NCBI RefSeq assembly: GCF_009176705.1
Contig: NZ_AP021846.1
Span: forward strand, 138,501-202,500
Direction: 5' to 3'
Source of the DNA: Pseudoalteromonas sp. A25
GTDB taxonomy: Bacteria; Pseudomonadota; Gammaproteobacteria; Enterobacterales; Alteromonadaceae
Length of the DNA stretch: 64,000 nt
The notes beneath the pieces are model-generated. The model was not told where the DNA came from, searched no databases, and worked only from the letters and a program-made list of their open reading frames with translations. The position numbers and the translations under genes are program-made. Below are positions 55,415 through 64,000 of this stretch, piece by piece. Numbering within the stretch: the stretch's first letter is position 1; each line of letters starts with the position of its first letter.

Positions 55415-56275
55415 ATGAGAAAAATAGCGATAATCGCATGGGTTATTTACTCAATACTCCATACAACGGGCTGCAACAGTGTAGAAGCCCAGTCAAATGC
55501 AGCAGAGCAAAACCCCGCGCCAGCTCAAACTATGGGGTGGCAGTATCCAAACGGCGCTCGCAATGCCATTAGTATTACCTTTGACGATGCACGAGAAAGC
55601 CAGGTTGATGTTGGTGTGCCCATTTTAGATAAATACAATGTTAAAGCGACCTTTTATGTGATGCCGGAGCCAGTGCAAGGGCGTTTAACGCAGTGGCAAA
55701 CTGTTGCTGGGAATGGACATGAAATTGGAAACCATACTGCCAGTCACTTGTGCACAGGTAACTTTCAGTGGTTGCGAGCAATGAACAAGGGCTTAGAGCA
55801 AGTTGACTTGCAATGGTTGCGCGACGACATCACCAAAACCAACAATTATATAGAAAATAACTTGGGGGTTACGCCACGCTCATTTGCTTATCCATGTGGT
55901 AATACTTTTGTTGGCCGTGGTCTTGAAGTACAAAGTTATGTGCCGCTCATTGCGGATATGTTCACAACAGGCCGCACTTGGTTAGATGAAACCGCTAATG
56001 ATGCTAACTATACCGATTTTGCGCAGCTAACGGGCATTCGTATCGATGGCATGACCTATGAGCAGATCAAAGCGACATTAGATGCGTTGCGCTTTAGCAA
56101 AAGTTGGATCATTTTAGCTGGACACGAAGTGGGTCAAAAAGGCATGTACACCATCGATAGCCAAGCGCTTGAATCACTCATAATATATCTTAAAGACCCA
56201 GCTAATGGCTATTGGCTAGATACTGTCGATAATGTGGCAAACTATTTAAAACAACATCGAGACGCACCAAAATAG
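55415..56275 (+). CDS. Polysaccharide deacetylase family lipoprotein
   Basis: A 286-residue NodB-fold deacetylase. A lipobox-like HTTGC lies at about residue 20. Catalytic ITFDDA (base) and EIGNHTASH (metal ligands) are present, with AYPCGNT in the middle. It should remove acetyl groups from a surface or peptidoglycan-type polysaccharide. The start is ATG 55415 after AAGGAAGTG. It lies 267 bases before rplN, an unusual neighbour for the ribosomal cluster. Confidence 0.85.
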   Translation: MRKIAIIAWVIYSILHTTGCNSVEAQSNAAEQNPAPAQTMGWQYPNGARNAISITFDDARESQVDVGVPILDKYNVKATFYVMPEPVQGRLTQWQTVAGNGHEIGNHTASHLCTGNFQWLRAMNKGLEQVDLQWLRDDITKTNNYIENNLGVTPRSFAYPCGNTFVGRGLEVQSYVPLIADMFTTGRTWLDETANDANYTDFAQLTGIRIDGMTYEQIKATLDALRFSKSWIILAGHEVGQKGMYTIDSQALESLIIYLKDPANGYWLDTVDNVANYLKQHRDAPK

Positions 56276-56423
56276 CTTGTTTGTTTTTTAATCTATTGAT
56301 GCGAAAAGGGACTTTTGCATTGAAAACGCTAACTTGTGCCCCCACCTAGTAAAACTGTACCTGCTCTAACAGCTGTGTTTGCTAAATTAATTAAAAATTG
56401 AACTATCCATACACATACTTTGC

Positions 56424-56432
56424 TGGTACAAT
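56424..56432 (+). promoter_or_regulatory. Likely extended -10 promoter of the spc operon
   Basis: TGG-TACAAT (56424-56432) has the extended -10 form TGn before the hexamer. No good -35 box lies at the usual distance. It is about 110 bases before the rplN start, so a separate spc transcript is likely, given that the S10 genes are not upstream. Confidence 0.4.
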
Positions 56433-56541
56433 TGCCCGCCCTTGAAAGACAAAAACTCAGTTTTTTGAGCGGAATATAATCTAAATGCTTTGATTTTAAA
56501 CAAAATTAAAGCGAGTTGTAACTACACCGGAGCTCATTAAT

Positions 56542-56910
56542 ATGATCCAAATGCAAACTCAGCTGGACGTTGCTGATAACAGCGGCGCTCGCAAAGTGCA
56601 GTGTATTAAAGTCCTTGGTGGTTCGCACCGTCGCTACGCGGCTGTTGGTGACATCATTAAAGTTTCTGTTAAAGAAGCTATTCCTCGCGGTAAAGTGAAG
56701 AAAGGTGATGTTAAAAACGCGGTAGTTGTGCGTACTAAAAAAGGCGTTCGTCGTCCGGACGGTTCATTGATCCGTTTCGATAGCAATGCGGCTGTTATCT
56801 TAAACGATAACCTACAGCCTATTGGTACTCGTATCTTCGGCCCTGTGACTCGTGAACTACGTACTGAAAAGTTCATGAAAATCGTTTCACTAGCCCCAGA
56901 AGTACTATAA
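56542..56910 (+). CDS. rplN: 50S ribosomal protein L14
   Basis: A 122-residue protein, starting [17 protein letters not shown], with the [19 protein letters not shown] motif. It binds 23S rRNA and forms intersubunit contacts. It is the first gene of the spc operon here, because rpsQ and the rest of the S10 operon are not upstream. Confidence 0.98.
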   Translation: MIQMQTQLDVADNSGARKVQCIKVLGGSHRRYAAVGDIIKVSVKEAIPRGKVKKGDVKNAVVVRTKKGVRRPDGSLIRFDSNAAVILNDNLQPIGTRIFGPVTRELRTEKFMKIVSLAPEVL

Positions 56911-56920
56911 GGAGTCTATC

Positions 56921-57235
56921 ATGGCAGCAAAAATCCGTCGTGATGACGAAGTAATCGTACTAGCCGGTAAAGACAAAGGTAAGCGCGGTAAAGTGCTTTC
57001 AGTTGTATCTGAAACTGGTCGAGTATTTGTCGAAGGCATTAACTTAATCAAGAAGCACCAGAAGCCTGTACCTCAGTTACAGCAAGCTGGCGGCATTGTT
57101 GAGAAAGAAGCGTCAATCGACGTATCAAACGTTGCGATCTTCAACCAGGAAACTGGTAAAGCAGATCGTGTAGGTTTCAAGATTGAAGACGGTAAGAAAT
57201 TACGTATCTTCAAATCTACTGGTAAAACTATCTAA
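56921..57235 (+). CDS. rplX: 50S ribosomal protein L24
   Basis: A 104-residue protein with the KOW motif ([18 protein letters not shown]) and a conserved [13 protein letters not shown]. An early assembly initiator of the 50S subunit. AGGAG lies before the ATG. It keeps the usual place after rplN. Confidence 0.98.
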   Translation: MAAKIRRDDEVIVLAGKDKGKRGKVLSVVSETGRVFVEGINLIKKHQKPVPQLQQAGGIVEKEASIDVSNVAIFNQETGKADRVGFKIEDGKKLRIFKSTGKTI

Positions 57236-57251
57236 TAGTTGGAGTAGAATG

Positions 57252-57791
57252 ATGGCGAAACTGCATGAAGTATATAAAGACAAAGTAGTCGCTGAACTTC
57301 AAGAGAAGTTTGGTTTCAGCTCTGTCATGCAAGTCCCTCAGATCGAAAAGATCACATTAAATATGGGTGTGGGCGAAGCCCTAGCTGACAAGAAAATTCT
57401 AGAAAATGCTGTTGCAGATCTAGAAGCAATCTCTGGTCAGAAAGCACTAATCACGAAAGCACGCAAATCAGTTGCTGGCTTCAAAATTCGTGAAGGCTAC
57501 CCAATTGGCTGTAAAGTAACCCTACGCGGCGAGCGTATGTGGGATTTCCTTGAGCGTTTAGTCTCAATTGCGATGCCACGTATTCGTGACTTCCGCGGTG
57601 TTAGCGCTAAGTCTTTTGACGGTCGCGGTAACTACTCTATGGGCGTACGTGAGCAAATCATCTTCCCAGAAATCGATTATGATAAAGTAGACCGTGTTCG
57701 CGGTATGGATATCACAATCACTACTTCTGCGAAAACTGATGAGGAAGGCCGTGCGTTGTTAGAAGCATTTAACTTCCCATTCAAGAAATAA
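57252..57791 (+). CDS. rplE: 50S ribosomal protein L5
   Basis: A 179-residue protein that binds 5S rRNA. The start is ATG 57252, with GGAG at 57241-57244; an ATG three bases earlier would add one residue. [11 protein letters not shown] and [22 protein letters not shown] are diagnostic. In E. coli S8 binds near this start and represses the operon; I did not test the fold here. Confidence 0.98.
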   Translation: MAKLHEVYKDKVVAELQEKFGFSSVMQVPQIEKITLNMGVGEALADKKILENAVADLEAISGQKALITKARKSVAGFKIREGYPIGCKVTLRGERMWDFLERLVSIAMPRIRDFRGVSAKSFDGRGNYSMGVREQIIFPEIDYDKVDRVRGMDITITTSAKTDEEGRALLEAFNFPFKK

Positions 57792-57801
57792 GGGTAGGGT
57801 T

Positions 57802-58107
57802 ATGGCAAAGAATTCTATGAAAGCGCGCGAAGCAAAGCGCACTAAATTAGTTGCTCAGTACGCTGAAAAGCGCGCGGCACTAAAAGCTATCATCAGCGAT
57901 GTTAACGCATCAGAAGATGATCGTTGGGATGCGGTATTAAAGCTTCAAAGCTTACCGCGTGATTCAAGCCCTGCACGTCAACGTAATCGTTGTAACATCA
58001 CGGGCCGCCCACATGGTTTCCTTCGCAAATTCGGCATGAGCCGTATCAAAGTTCGCGAAGCAGCTATGCGCGGTGAAATTCCTGGCCTTAAAAAGGCTTC
58101 TTGGTAA
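57802..58107 (+). CDS. rpsN: 30S ribosomal protein S14
   Basis: A 101-residue long form without the zinc CxxC motifs; the single [14 protein letters not shown] motif is present. It helps assemble the 30S head. The non-zinc form contrasts with the zinc-type L36 in the same operon. Confidence 0.97.
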   Translation: MAKNSMKAREAKRTKLVAQYAEKRAALKAIISDVNASEDDRWDAVLKLQSLPRDSSPARQRNRCNITGRPHGFLRKFGMSRIKVREAAMRGEIPGLKKASW

Positions 58108-58127
58108 TAGAATCACGGGAGTAAGAC

Positions 58128-58520
58128 ATGAGCTTGCAAGATCCTATTGCGGATTTGTTCACACGTATCCGTAACGGTCAGACTGCGAAGAAGGTTGCTG
58201 TATCAATGCCAACTTCAAAGCTGAAAGTAGCAGTAGCTAAGGTACTTAAAGACGAAGGTTATATCACAGACTTCGCAGTATCTGGCGACGCAAAACCAGA
58301 ATTGACTATCGAATTAAAGTACTTCGAAGGCAAAGCTGTTATTGAAAACATCCAGCGTGTTAGCCGCCCTGGTCTACGTATCTATAAGAAACGTGACGCA
58401 TTACCTAAGGTAATGGGTGGTCTAGGTATCGCTATCGTATCAACTTCTCAAGGCTTGATGACAGACCGCGCAGCACGTAGTGCAGGCGTTGGTGGTGAAA
58501 TCATTGGCTTTGTAGCTTAA
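58128..58520 (+). CDS. rpsH: 30S ribosomal protein S8
   Basis: A 130-residue protein that binds 16S rRNA helix 21 and, in E. coli, represses spc translation. The C-terminal [20 protein letters not shown] is typical. Confidence 0.98.
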   Translation: MSLQDPIADLFTRIRNGQTAKKVAVSMPTSKLKVAVAKVLKDEGYITDFAVSGDAKPELTIELKYFEGKAVIENIQRVSRPGLRIYKKRDALPKVMGGLGIAIVSTSQGLMTDRAARSAGVGGEIIGFVA

Positions 58521-58533
58521 TCGGAGGGGAACA

Positions 58534-59064
58534 ATGTCTCGTATAGCGAAGGCTCCAATTACAGTTCCTGCCGGTGTAGAAGTTACAATTAAAGGCCAGG
58601 ACATCACAGTTAAAGGCAAAAATGGTGAGTTGTCTCGTACTATCAACGACGCTGTTGAAGTAACTCTAGCTGAAAACGTGATCACAACGACACCTCGTGA
58701 CGTTGCGAACGCGTGGGCACAAGCAGGTACTGCTCGTGCACTTATCAACAACATGATTGTTGGTACAAATGAAGGCTACGAGAAAAAACTTCAGCTAGTT
58801 GGTGTTGGTTACCGTGCGGCTGTTAAGGGTAAAGTTTTAGACTTAACTCTTGGCTTCTCTCACCCAGTGAACTTTGATATCCCTGAGGGCATCACTATCG
58901 AAGCTCCAAGCCAAACTGAACTTGTAGTTAAGGGCGCTGACAAACAATTAGTTGGTCAAACTGCTGCTAACATCCGCGCATACCGTGAGCCAGAGCCTTA
59001 TAAAGGTAAAGGTGTACGTTACGCAGATGAGCACGTGCGTCGTAAAGAAGCTAAGAAGAAGTAA
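58534..59064 (+). CDS. rplF: 50S ribosomal protein L6
   Basis: A 176-residue protein with two similar domains. [10 protein letters not shown] and [13 protein letters not shown] are conserved. It lies near the factor-binding centre of the 50S subunit. GGAGGGG lies before the ATG. Confidence 0.98.
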   Translation: MSRIAKAPITVPAGVEVTIKGQDITVKGKNGELSRTINDAVEVTLAENVITTTPRDVANAWAQAGTARALINNMIVGTNEGYEKKLQLVGVGYRAAVKGKVLDLTLGFSHPVNFDIPEGITIEAPSQTELVVKGADKQLVGQTAANIRAYREPEPYKGKGVRYADEHVRRKEAKKK

Positions 59065-59073
59065 GGTAAGACG

Positions 59074-59424
59074 ATGGATAAGAAAACAGCTCGTCTACGT
59101 CGTGCTAAACGCACCCGTAGAAATTTTATTGAACAAGGCACTACGCGTCTTGTTATCCACCGCACGCCACGTCACATCTATGCTCAGGTTGTTAATGCTG
59201 AGGGTGGTGTACTGGCTGCTGCTTCTACTGTTGAAAAAGCAATTAGCGAAACAGTTTCAGGTACAAGCAACATTGCTGCAGCGCAAGCTGTAGGTAAAGC
59301 TGTTGCTGAACGTGCAGCTGACAAAGGTATCGAGAAAATCGCCTTTGATCGCAGTGGCTTTAAATATCACGGCCGTGTGAAGGCGCTAGCTGATGCTGCG
59401 CGTGAAGCCGGTCTGCAATTCTAG
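59074..59424 (+). CDS. rplR: 50S ribosomal protein L18
   Basis: A 116-residue protein that binds 5S rRNA with L5. The start [16 protein letters not shown] and the end [13 protein letters not shown] are conserved. Confidence 0.98.
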   Translation: MDKKTARLRRAKRTRRNFIEQGTTRLVIHRTPRHIYAQVVNAEGGVLAAASTVEKAISETVSGTSNIAAAQAVGKAVAERAADKGIEKIAFDRSGFKYHGRVKALADAAREAGLQF

Positions 59425-59433
59425 GAGTAGACA

Positions 59434-59940
59434 ATGGCTAACGTAGAAGCAAAGCAACAACAGCCTGATTTGGCTGAAAAGCTAATCGCGGTGAACCGTG
59501 TGTCTAAAGTGGTTAAAGGTGGTCGCATCTTTAGCTTCACTGCACTAACAGTAGTTGGTGATGGCGCAGGTAAAGTAGGTTTTGGTTATGGTAAAGCTCG
59601 TGAAGTTCCAGCTGCTATTCAAAAAGCAATGGAAAAAGCGCGTCGCAACATGATCAACGTTGAACTAAACGGTAACACGTTACAGCACCCTATCAAGGGT
59701 CGTCACGCGGGTTCTAAAGTATACATGCAGCCAGCATCTGAAGGTACTGGTATCATCGCCGGTGGTGCAATGCGTGCAGTACTAGAAGTAACGGGTGTAC
59801 AAAACGTACTATCTAAAGCATACGGTTCAACAAACCCAATCAACATCGTTCGTGCAACAATTTCTGCTCTAGAGAACATGAATTCTCCTGAGGGTATTGC
59901 TGCTAAACGTGGTTTAACTGTTGAACAGATTCAGGGGTAA
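59434..59940 (+). CDS. rpsE: 30S ribosomal protein S5
   Basis: A 168-residue protein with the double-stranded RNA-binding N-domain ([20 protein letters not shown]) and the [14 protein letters not shown] motif, which acts in translational accuracy and in spectinomycin binding. ATG follows GGAGTAG. Confidence 0.98.
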   Translation: MANVEAKQQQPDLAEKLIAVNRVSKVVKGGRIFSFTALTVVGDGAGKVGFGYGKAREVPAAIQKAMEKARRNMINVELNGNTLQHPIKGRHAGSKVYMQPASEGTGIIAGGAMRAVLEVTGVQNVLSKAYGSTNPINIVRATISALENMNSPEGIAAKRGLTVEQIQG

Positions 59941-59946
59941 TTAACC

Positions 59947-60129
59947 ATGGCTAATAAAACTGTAAAAGTTACTCAAGTAAAGAGCTCTATCGGTCGTTTA
60001 CCGAAGCATAAAGCAACTTTACGTGGCCTTGGTTTACGTCGTATCAATCACACTGTTGAGTTAGAAGACACAGCATGTGTACGTGGTATGATCAACCAAG
60101 TTTCTTACATGGTTAAGGTTGAGGGGTAA
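59947..60129 (+). CDS. rpmD: 50S ribosomal protein L30
   Basis: A 60-residue protein. [24 protein letters not shown] is its core. It sits between rpsE and rplO with short gaps (6 and 5 bases). Confidence 0.98.
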   Translation: MANKTVKVTQVKSSIGRLPKHKATLRGLGLRRINHTVELEDTACVRGMINQVSYMVKVEG

Positions 60130-60134
60130 TTCGA

Positions 60135-60569
60135 ATGCATTTGAATACACTTTCACCTGCTGCTGGTGCAAAAACTGAAAAGAAACGTCTAGGTCGTGGT
60201 ATTGGTTCTGGTCTTGGTAAGACTGGTGGCCGTGGTCATAAAGGCCAAAAATCACGTTCTGGCGGTAAAGTACGCGTTGGTTTCGAAGGCGGTCAAATGC
60301 CTATGCAACGTCGTCTACCTAAGTTTGGTTTCACTTCACGTAAATCTCTAGTATCTACTGAAGTTAACCTTTACGAAATCGCTAAAGTTGAAGGCGATGT
60401 GGTAGACCTAAACGCGTTACAAGCAGCTGGTCTAGTTAAAAAGAACGTTCTGTTCGTTAAAGTTGTTAAATCTGGCGAAGTTTCACGCGCAGTTACCGTT
60501 AAGGGCATTAAAGTGTCTAAAGGTGCTCGCGAAGCTATCGAAGCTGCCGGAGGCAAGGTAGAAGACTAA
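60135..60569 (+). CDS. rplO: 50S ribosomal protein L15
   Basis: A 144-residue protein. The glycine-rich basic N-terminal extension ([20 protein letters not shown]) enters the 23S r[20 protein letters not shown] follows. A late-assembly protein just before secY. Confidence 0.98.
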   Translation: MHLNTLSPAAGAKTEKKRLGRGIGSGLGKTGGRGHKGQKSRSGGKVRVGFEGGQMPMQRRLPKFGFTSRKSLVSTEVNLYEIAKVEGDVVDLNALQAAGLVKKNVLFVKVVKSGEVSRAVTVKGIKVSKGAREAIEAAGGKVED

Positions 60570-60580
60570 GGAAGTACACT

Positions 60581-61909
60581 ATGGCTAAACCAGGTCAAGA
60601 TATGCAAAGTGCACAAAGTGGGCTTGCGGAACTGAAGCGTCGATTACTATTCGTTTTAGGCGCTATCATTATTTACCGTCTAGGTTCATTCGTGCCGATC
60701 CCTGGGATTGATGCCGCTGTACTTGCCGAATTCTTCGAGCAACAAAAGGGCACCATTGTTGAAATGTTTAACATGTTCAGCGGTGGTGCGCTTGAGCGTG
60801 CTTCGGTACTGGCACTCGGTATTATGCCGTATATCTCAGCTTCAATTATTATGCAGCTATTAACGCATATACATCCTGCGATGATAGAGCTTAAGAAAGA
60901 AGGTGAGCAAGGGCGTAAGAAAATCAGTCAGTACACGCGTTACGGTACGCTCGTGCTTGCTACATTCCAGTCAATTGGTATTGCTACAGGCTTACCAAAC
61001 ATGATGAACGGGTTAGTTGTTAATCCAGGTTTCGGTTTCTATTTCACCGCTGTGGTGAGCTTAGTAACCGGTACTATGTTCTTAATGTGGCTGGGCGAAC
61101 AAATTACAGAGCGAGGTATTGGTAACGGTATCTCAGTACTGATTTTTGTTGGTATTGTAGCTAACCTGCCGTCTGCAATTGGTTCGACAGCTGAAATGGC
61201 GCGCCAAGGTGATCTGAATGTTCTTGTACTGTTATTGATTGCGGTAATCGTATTCGCAGTTACTTATCTTGTTGTTTTCTTTGAGCGTGGACAGCGTCGA
61301 ATCGTTGTAAATTACGCCAAACGCCAGCAAGGTCGTCAAGTATTTGCGGCTCAAAGCACGCATTTACCACTAAAAGTAAACATGGCGGGTGTTATTCCAC
61401 CAATCTTTGCTAGCAGTATAATTTTGTTCCCTGGTACAATTGCAAGCTGGTTCGGCCAAGGTGAAGGTCCGGTCGCTGATGTGCTACAAGCTATCTCTGC
61501 AGTGTTGACTCCTGGTCAGCCTCTGTATGCGATGGTCCTAGCTGCGGCTATTATCTTCTTCTGCTTCTTCTACACTGCGTTGGTATTTAACCCGCGTGAG
61601 ACAGCAGATAACCTGAAAAAATCTGGCGCTTTTATTCCAGGCATTCGTCCAGGTGAGCAGACATCTAAATACATTGATAAAGTGATGACACGCCTGACAT
61701 TGGCAGGTGCTTTGTATATAACCTTTATCTGTCTGGTGCCCGAGTTTATGACTATGGCGTGGCAAACGCCATTCTACTTCGGCGGTACATCAATTTTGAT
61801 TATCGTTGTAGTTATCATGGACTTTATGGCACAAGTACAGACTCATATGATGTCACATCAGTATGATTCTGTGCTGAAAAAAGCAAACCTTAAAGGCTAC
61901 GGTCGATAA
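60581..61909 (+). CDS. secY: Protein translocase subunit SecY
   Basis: A 442-residue, ten-helix channel of the Sec translocon. FVPIPGID, the plug region [27 protein letters not shown] and the C-terminal [19 protein letters not shown] match. It closes the spc protein group before rpmJ. Confidence 0.98.
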   Translation: MAKPGQDMQSAQSGLAELKRRLLFVLGAIIIYRLGSFVPIPGIDAAVLAEFFEQQKGTIVEMFNMFSGGALERASVLALGIMPYISASIIMQLLTHIHPAMIELKKEGEQGRKKISQYTRYGTLVLATFQSIGIATGLPNMMNGLVVNPGFGFYFTAVVSLVTGTMFLMWLGEQITERGIGNGISVLIFVGIVANLPSAIGSTAEMARQGDLNVLVLLLIAVIVFAVTYLVVFFERGQRRIVVNYAKRQQGRQVFAAQSTHLPLKVNMAGVIPPIFASSIILFPGTIASWFGQGEGPVADVLQAISAVLTPGQPLYAMVLAAAIIFFCFFYTALVFNPRETADNLKKSGAFIPGIRPGEQTSKYIDKVMTRLTLAGALYITFICLVPEFMTMAWQTPFYFGGTSILIIVVVIMDFMAQVQTHMMSHQYDSVLKKANLKGYGR

Positions 61910-61932
61910 GGTTATTTTCACGGAGTTGAGCA

Positions 61933-62046
61933 ATGAAAGTACGTGCTTCCGTTAAGAAAATTTGCCGTAACTGTAAAGTTATCAAGCGTGCTGGTGTAGT
62001 ACGAGTGATTTGCAGTGAGCCTAAGCACAAGCAAAGGCAAGGCTAA
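61933..62046 (+). CDS. rpmJ: 50S ribosomal protein L36, zinc-binding form
   Basis: A 37-residue protein. The zinc ligands C11, C14, C27 and H32 are all present (CRNC, C, H), so this is the zinc-type copy. The ATG at 61933 follows GGAGTTGAG. It is the last gene of the spc operon. Zinc-free L36 copies elsewhere in the genome cannot be excluded. Confidence 0.97.
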   Translation: MKVRASVKKICRNCKVIKRAGVVRVICSEPKHKQRQG

Positions 62047-62057
62047 TAAAAGTCATG

Positions 62058-62091
62058 CAGGCTAAGTACAGAATACTTAGCCTGTGTTTTT
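62058..62091 (+). terminator. Terminator between rpmJ and the alpha operon
   Basis: An 11-bp stem CAGGCTAAGTA/TACTTAGCCTG with a 5-base loop, followed by TGTTTTTG. It probably ends most spc transcripts, so the alpha operon needs its own promoter or readthrough. Confidence 0.85.
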
Positions 62092-62097
62092 GAATGT

Positions 62098-62180
62098 GAT
62101 CCGATCTTCGTTTGAGTATCCTTGCGGGCTTTTCAAACAGATGGGTGTCGGATCTAAATATAGGAGATGTGTTAGTGGCC
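62098..62180 (+). promoter_or_regulatory. Alpha-operon leader bound by ribosomal protein S4
   Basis: The segment TTTGAGTATCC (62111-62121) and a GGGCTTTTCA element match the E. coli alpha-operon leader (Rfam Alpha_RBS). An outer helix pairs GATCCGA (62098-62104) with TCGGATC (62148-62154). The rpsM ribosome site AGGAG lies at 62162-62166. S4, encoded by rpsD downstream, should bind this pseudoknot and shut off translation. Confidence 0.85.
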
Positions 62181-62531
62181 CGTATCGCTGGCATTAACGT
62201 CCCTGATCATAAGCATGCAGTTATTGGTTTAACTAGCATCTATGGTGTAGGTAAAACTCGCGCTAAGGCGATCTTAGCAGCGACTGGTATCGCCGAAACT
62301 ACAAAAATCGGTGAACTTTCAGACGAAACACTTGACGTACTTCGTGAAGAAGTTGGCAAGTACACTGTCGAAGGTGATCTTCGTCGTGAAGTGACTTTAA
62401 ACATCAAGCGTCTTATGGACCTTGGTTGTTTCCGTGGCTTACGTCATCGTCGTTCGTTACCACTACGTGGTCAACGTACTAAGACTAACGCGCGTACTCG
62501 TAAGGGTCCACGCAAGCCTATCAAGAAATAA
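62175..62531 (+). CDS. rpsM: 30S ribosomal protein S13
   Basis: A 118-residue protein with a GTG start, as in E. coli. AGGAG lies 8 bases upstream, so an earlier in-frame TTG at 62112 is rejected. [14 protein letters not shown] is the helix-turn motif, and [20 protein letters not shown] is the tail that touches tRNA. Confidence 0.98.
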   Translation: MARIAGINVPDHKHAVIGLTSIYGVGKTRAKAILAATGIAETTKIGELSDETLDVLREEVGKYTVEGDLRREVTLNIKRLMDLGCFRGLRHRRSLPLRGQRTKTNARTRKGPRKPIKK

Positions 62532-62544
62532 GGTGGGGTAAGTT

Positions 62545-62931
62545 ATGGCTAAAGCACCAATTCGTCGTAAAAAGGTCAAAAAGCAAGTTGTTGATGGTAT
62601 GGCGCACGTTCATGCATCATTCAACAACACAATCGTAACCATTACTGACCGTCAAGGTAATGCTCTTTCTTGGGCGACTGCAGGTGGTTCTGGTTTCCGT
62701 GGTTCACGTAAGTCTACTCCGTTCGCTGCACAGGTTGCTGCTGAGCGTGCAGGTACTGCTGCACAAGAGTACGGTCTTAAGAACCTAGAAGTATTCATTA
62801 AAGGTCCAGGTCCAGGCCGTGAGTCTGCTGTACGTGCATTGAATGCTGCGGGTTACCGTATCACAAACATCACTGACGTGACGCCAATCCCTCATAATGG
62901 TTGTCGTCCACCGAAGAAACGTCGCGTTTAA
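62545..62931 (+). CDS. rpsK: 30S ribosomal protein S11
   Basis: A 128-residue platform protein. [21 protein letters not shown] and the end [12 protein letters not shown] are conserved. Confidence 0.98.
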   Translation: MAKAPIRRKKVKKQVVDGMAHVHASFNNTIVTITDRQGNALSWATAGGSGFRGSRKSTPFAAQVAAERAGTAAQEYGLKNLEVFIKGPGPGRESAVRALNAAGYRITNITDVTPIPHNGCRPPKKRRV

Positions 62932-62952
62932 CAATAGGTTAGGAGAAAGAAC

Positions 62953-63573
62953 ATGGCAAGATATTTGGGCCCTAAGCTCAAGCTGAGTCGTCGTGAAGGT
63001 ACTGACCTGTTCCTTAAGAGCGGCGTAAGAGCTATCGACTCAAAGTGTAAACTTGAGACTGCACCTGGTCAGCACGGCGCTCGTAAAGGTCGTCTATCTG
63101 ATTACGGTTTACAATTACGTGAAAAGCAAAAAGTACGTCGTATCTACGGTGTATTAGAAAAGCAATTCCGTAACTATTACAAAGAAGCTGCTCGCCTTAA
63201 AGGTAACACAGGTGAAAACCTACTACAGCTTCTAGAGCAACGTTTAGACAATGTTGTATATCGCATGGGTTTTGCAAGCACACGTGCTGAAGCACGTCAG
63301 CTAGTTAGCCACAAAGCGGTTATGGTTAATGGTCGTGTTGTTAATATCCCTTCTTTCGTAGTTACTCCTGAAGATGTAGTAGTAATTCGCGAGAAGTCTA
63401 AAAAGCAAGCGCGTATCATCGCTGCTCTAGAGTTGGCTGAGCAACGTGAAAAGCCAACTTGGATTGAAGTTGACGGTAAGAAAATGGAAGGTAGCTTCAA
63501 GCGCCTACCAGAGCGTTCTGATCTGTCTGCGGACATTAACGAACAACTAATCGTCGAACTTTACTCGAAGTAA
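62953..63573 (+). CDS. rpsD: 30S ribosomal protein S4
   Basis: A 206-residue protein that starts 16S rRNA assembly and represses the alpha operon. The N-terminal [20 protein letters not shown] and the S4 domain ([20 protein letters not shown]) are present. Confidence 0.98.
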   Translation: MARYLGPKLKLSRREGTDLFLKSGVRAIDSKCKLETAPGQHGARKGRLSDYGLQLREKQKVRRIYGVLEKQFRNYYKEAARLKGNTGENLLQLLEQRLDNVVYRMGFASTRAEARQLVSHKAVMVNGRVVNIPSFVVTPEDVVVIREKSKKQARIIAALELAEQREKPTWIEVDGKKMEGSFKRLPERSDLSADINEQLIVELYSK

Positions 63574-63597
63574 AGTTAAGAGTTAAGAGAGGATAAA

Positions 63598-64000
63598 ATG
63601 CAGGGTTCTGTAACCGAATTCCTAAAGCCAAGGTTAGTCGATATCGACGCTATCAACCCAACTCGTTCTAAAGTAGTTTTAGAGCCATTAGAGCGTGGTT
63701 TTGGCCACACTTTGGGTAACGCTTTACGCCGTATACTGTTGTCATCTATGCCAGGTTGCGCAGTAACTGAAGTTGAAATCGACGGTGTATTGCATGAGTA
63801 CAGCGCGAAAGAAGGCGTTCAAGAAGACATCATTGAAATTTTGTTGAATCTGAAAGGTTTAGCGGTATCTCTAGAAGGTAAAGATGAAGTTTTTCTTACC
63901 CTGACTAAGTCTGGTGTAGGCCCTGTGACTGCGGCAGATATCCAGCACGATGGAGATGTAACAATCGCCAACCCAGATCACGTTATTTGTCACTTAACTG
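63598..64000 (+). CDS. rpoA: RNA polymerase alpha subunit (N-terminal part, cut by window edge)
   Basis: The first 134 residues of RpoA, starting [17 protein letters not shown]. The dimerisation domain motifs [20 protein letters not shown] and [16 protein letters not shown] are visible. The gene continues beyond the window; AGAGAGG lies before ATG. Confidence 0.97.
   Translation, partial: MQGSVTEFLKPRLVDIDAINPTRSKVVLEPLERGFGHTLGNALRRILLSSMPGCAVTEVEIDGVLHEYSAKEGVQEDIIEILLNLKGLAVSLEGKDEVFLTLTKSGVGPVTAADIQHDGDVTIANPDHVICHLT

Noticed and set aside
58440..58754. 104-codon minus frame across rpsH and rplF
   Set aside because: It covers two highly conserved ribosomal protein genes in antisense; composition follows from them.
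62112..62174. Longer rpsM frame starting at a TTG
   Set aside because: It overlaps the alpha-operon leader; the GTG at 62175 has AGGAG at the right distance and matches E. coli.

Overview
The window reads as an ordinary chromosomal stretch of a marine gammaproteobacterium of the Alteromonadales, most like Pseudoalteromonas. The inference rests on the gene families and their neighbourhoods: yrfG/nudE/cysQ, yheU/yheT, yheS, yheV/slyX/fkpA, rsd/hemE, speE/speA, a TorF-type porin, DUF3149, fatty acid cis/trans isomerase, paired YihG-type acyltransferases and a gammaproteobacterial spc/alpha ribosomal cluster. Base composition looks moderate (low to mid 40s % GC by eye). I see no rRNA, CRISPR array, insertion sequence or prophage.

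Layout. 0-8.3 kb: a cut-off gene, two convergent paralogous periplasmic binding proteins, an SDR, the heme-type fatty acid cis/trans isomerase Cti, a dimeric-type dUTPase, then yrfG, nudE and cysQ. 8.3-8.8 kb: three tandem initiator tRNA genes behind one strong promoter. 9-17.6 kb: an M19 dipeptidase, the yhe genes including a 46-residue DUF3149 membrane protein, slyX with a WD40 lipoprotein, fkpA and rsd. 18-26 kb: hemE, polyamine genes speE and speA flanking two duplicated small lipoproteins, and an acyltransferase-acyltransferase-MscS operon. 26-37 kb: chrA, a binding protein, an OmpA-like lipoprotein, and a peptide/amide-use island (S41 protease fused to a beta-lactamase-fold domain; TonB receptor and amidohydrolase; membrane-anchored AraC regulator). 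37-42 kb: a BigR/SqrR-like persulfide-type regulator with rhodanese, DUF2892 and an RND pump. 42-49 kb: an iodotyrosine-deiodinase-like flavoprotein, FAH hydrolase, purT, an aldo/keto reductase, a porin and two unknown proteins. 49.5-55.2 kb: an AsmA protein followed by the most unusual locus in the window. 55.4 kb to the end: a polysaccharide deacetylase, then the spc operon (rplN to rpmJ) and the alpha operon (rpsM to the truncated rpoA).

The most novel-looking locus is 51.4-55.2 kb. Two very small divergent genes encode peptides with a shared leader-like LxxV-x-GGVS element followed by a DICP-containing tail. One tail is a tandem repeat. A third protein ends in a tail that matches the first peptide in protein and in DNA. 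Convergent to these lies a membrane Ser/Thr kinase with a large AT-rich TPR-like C-terminal half. This looks like a secreted or modified peptide cassette, but no maturation enzyme or exporter is in view, so the function is open.

Two further points stand out. The spc operon starts at rplN directly after an unrelated deacetylase gene, so the usual junction with the S10 operon (rpsQ-rplN) is broken here. The nitroreductase-family gene at 42.3 kb carries the Glu/Tyr/Lys triad of iodotyrosine deiodinases at the right spacing.
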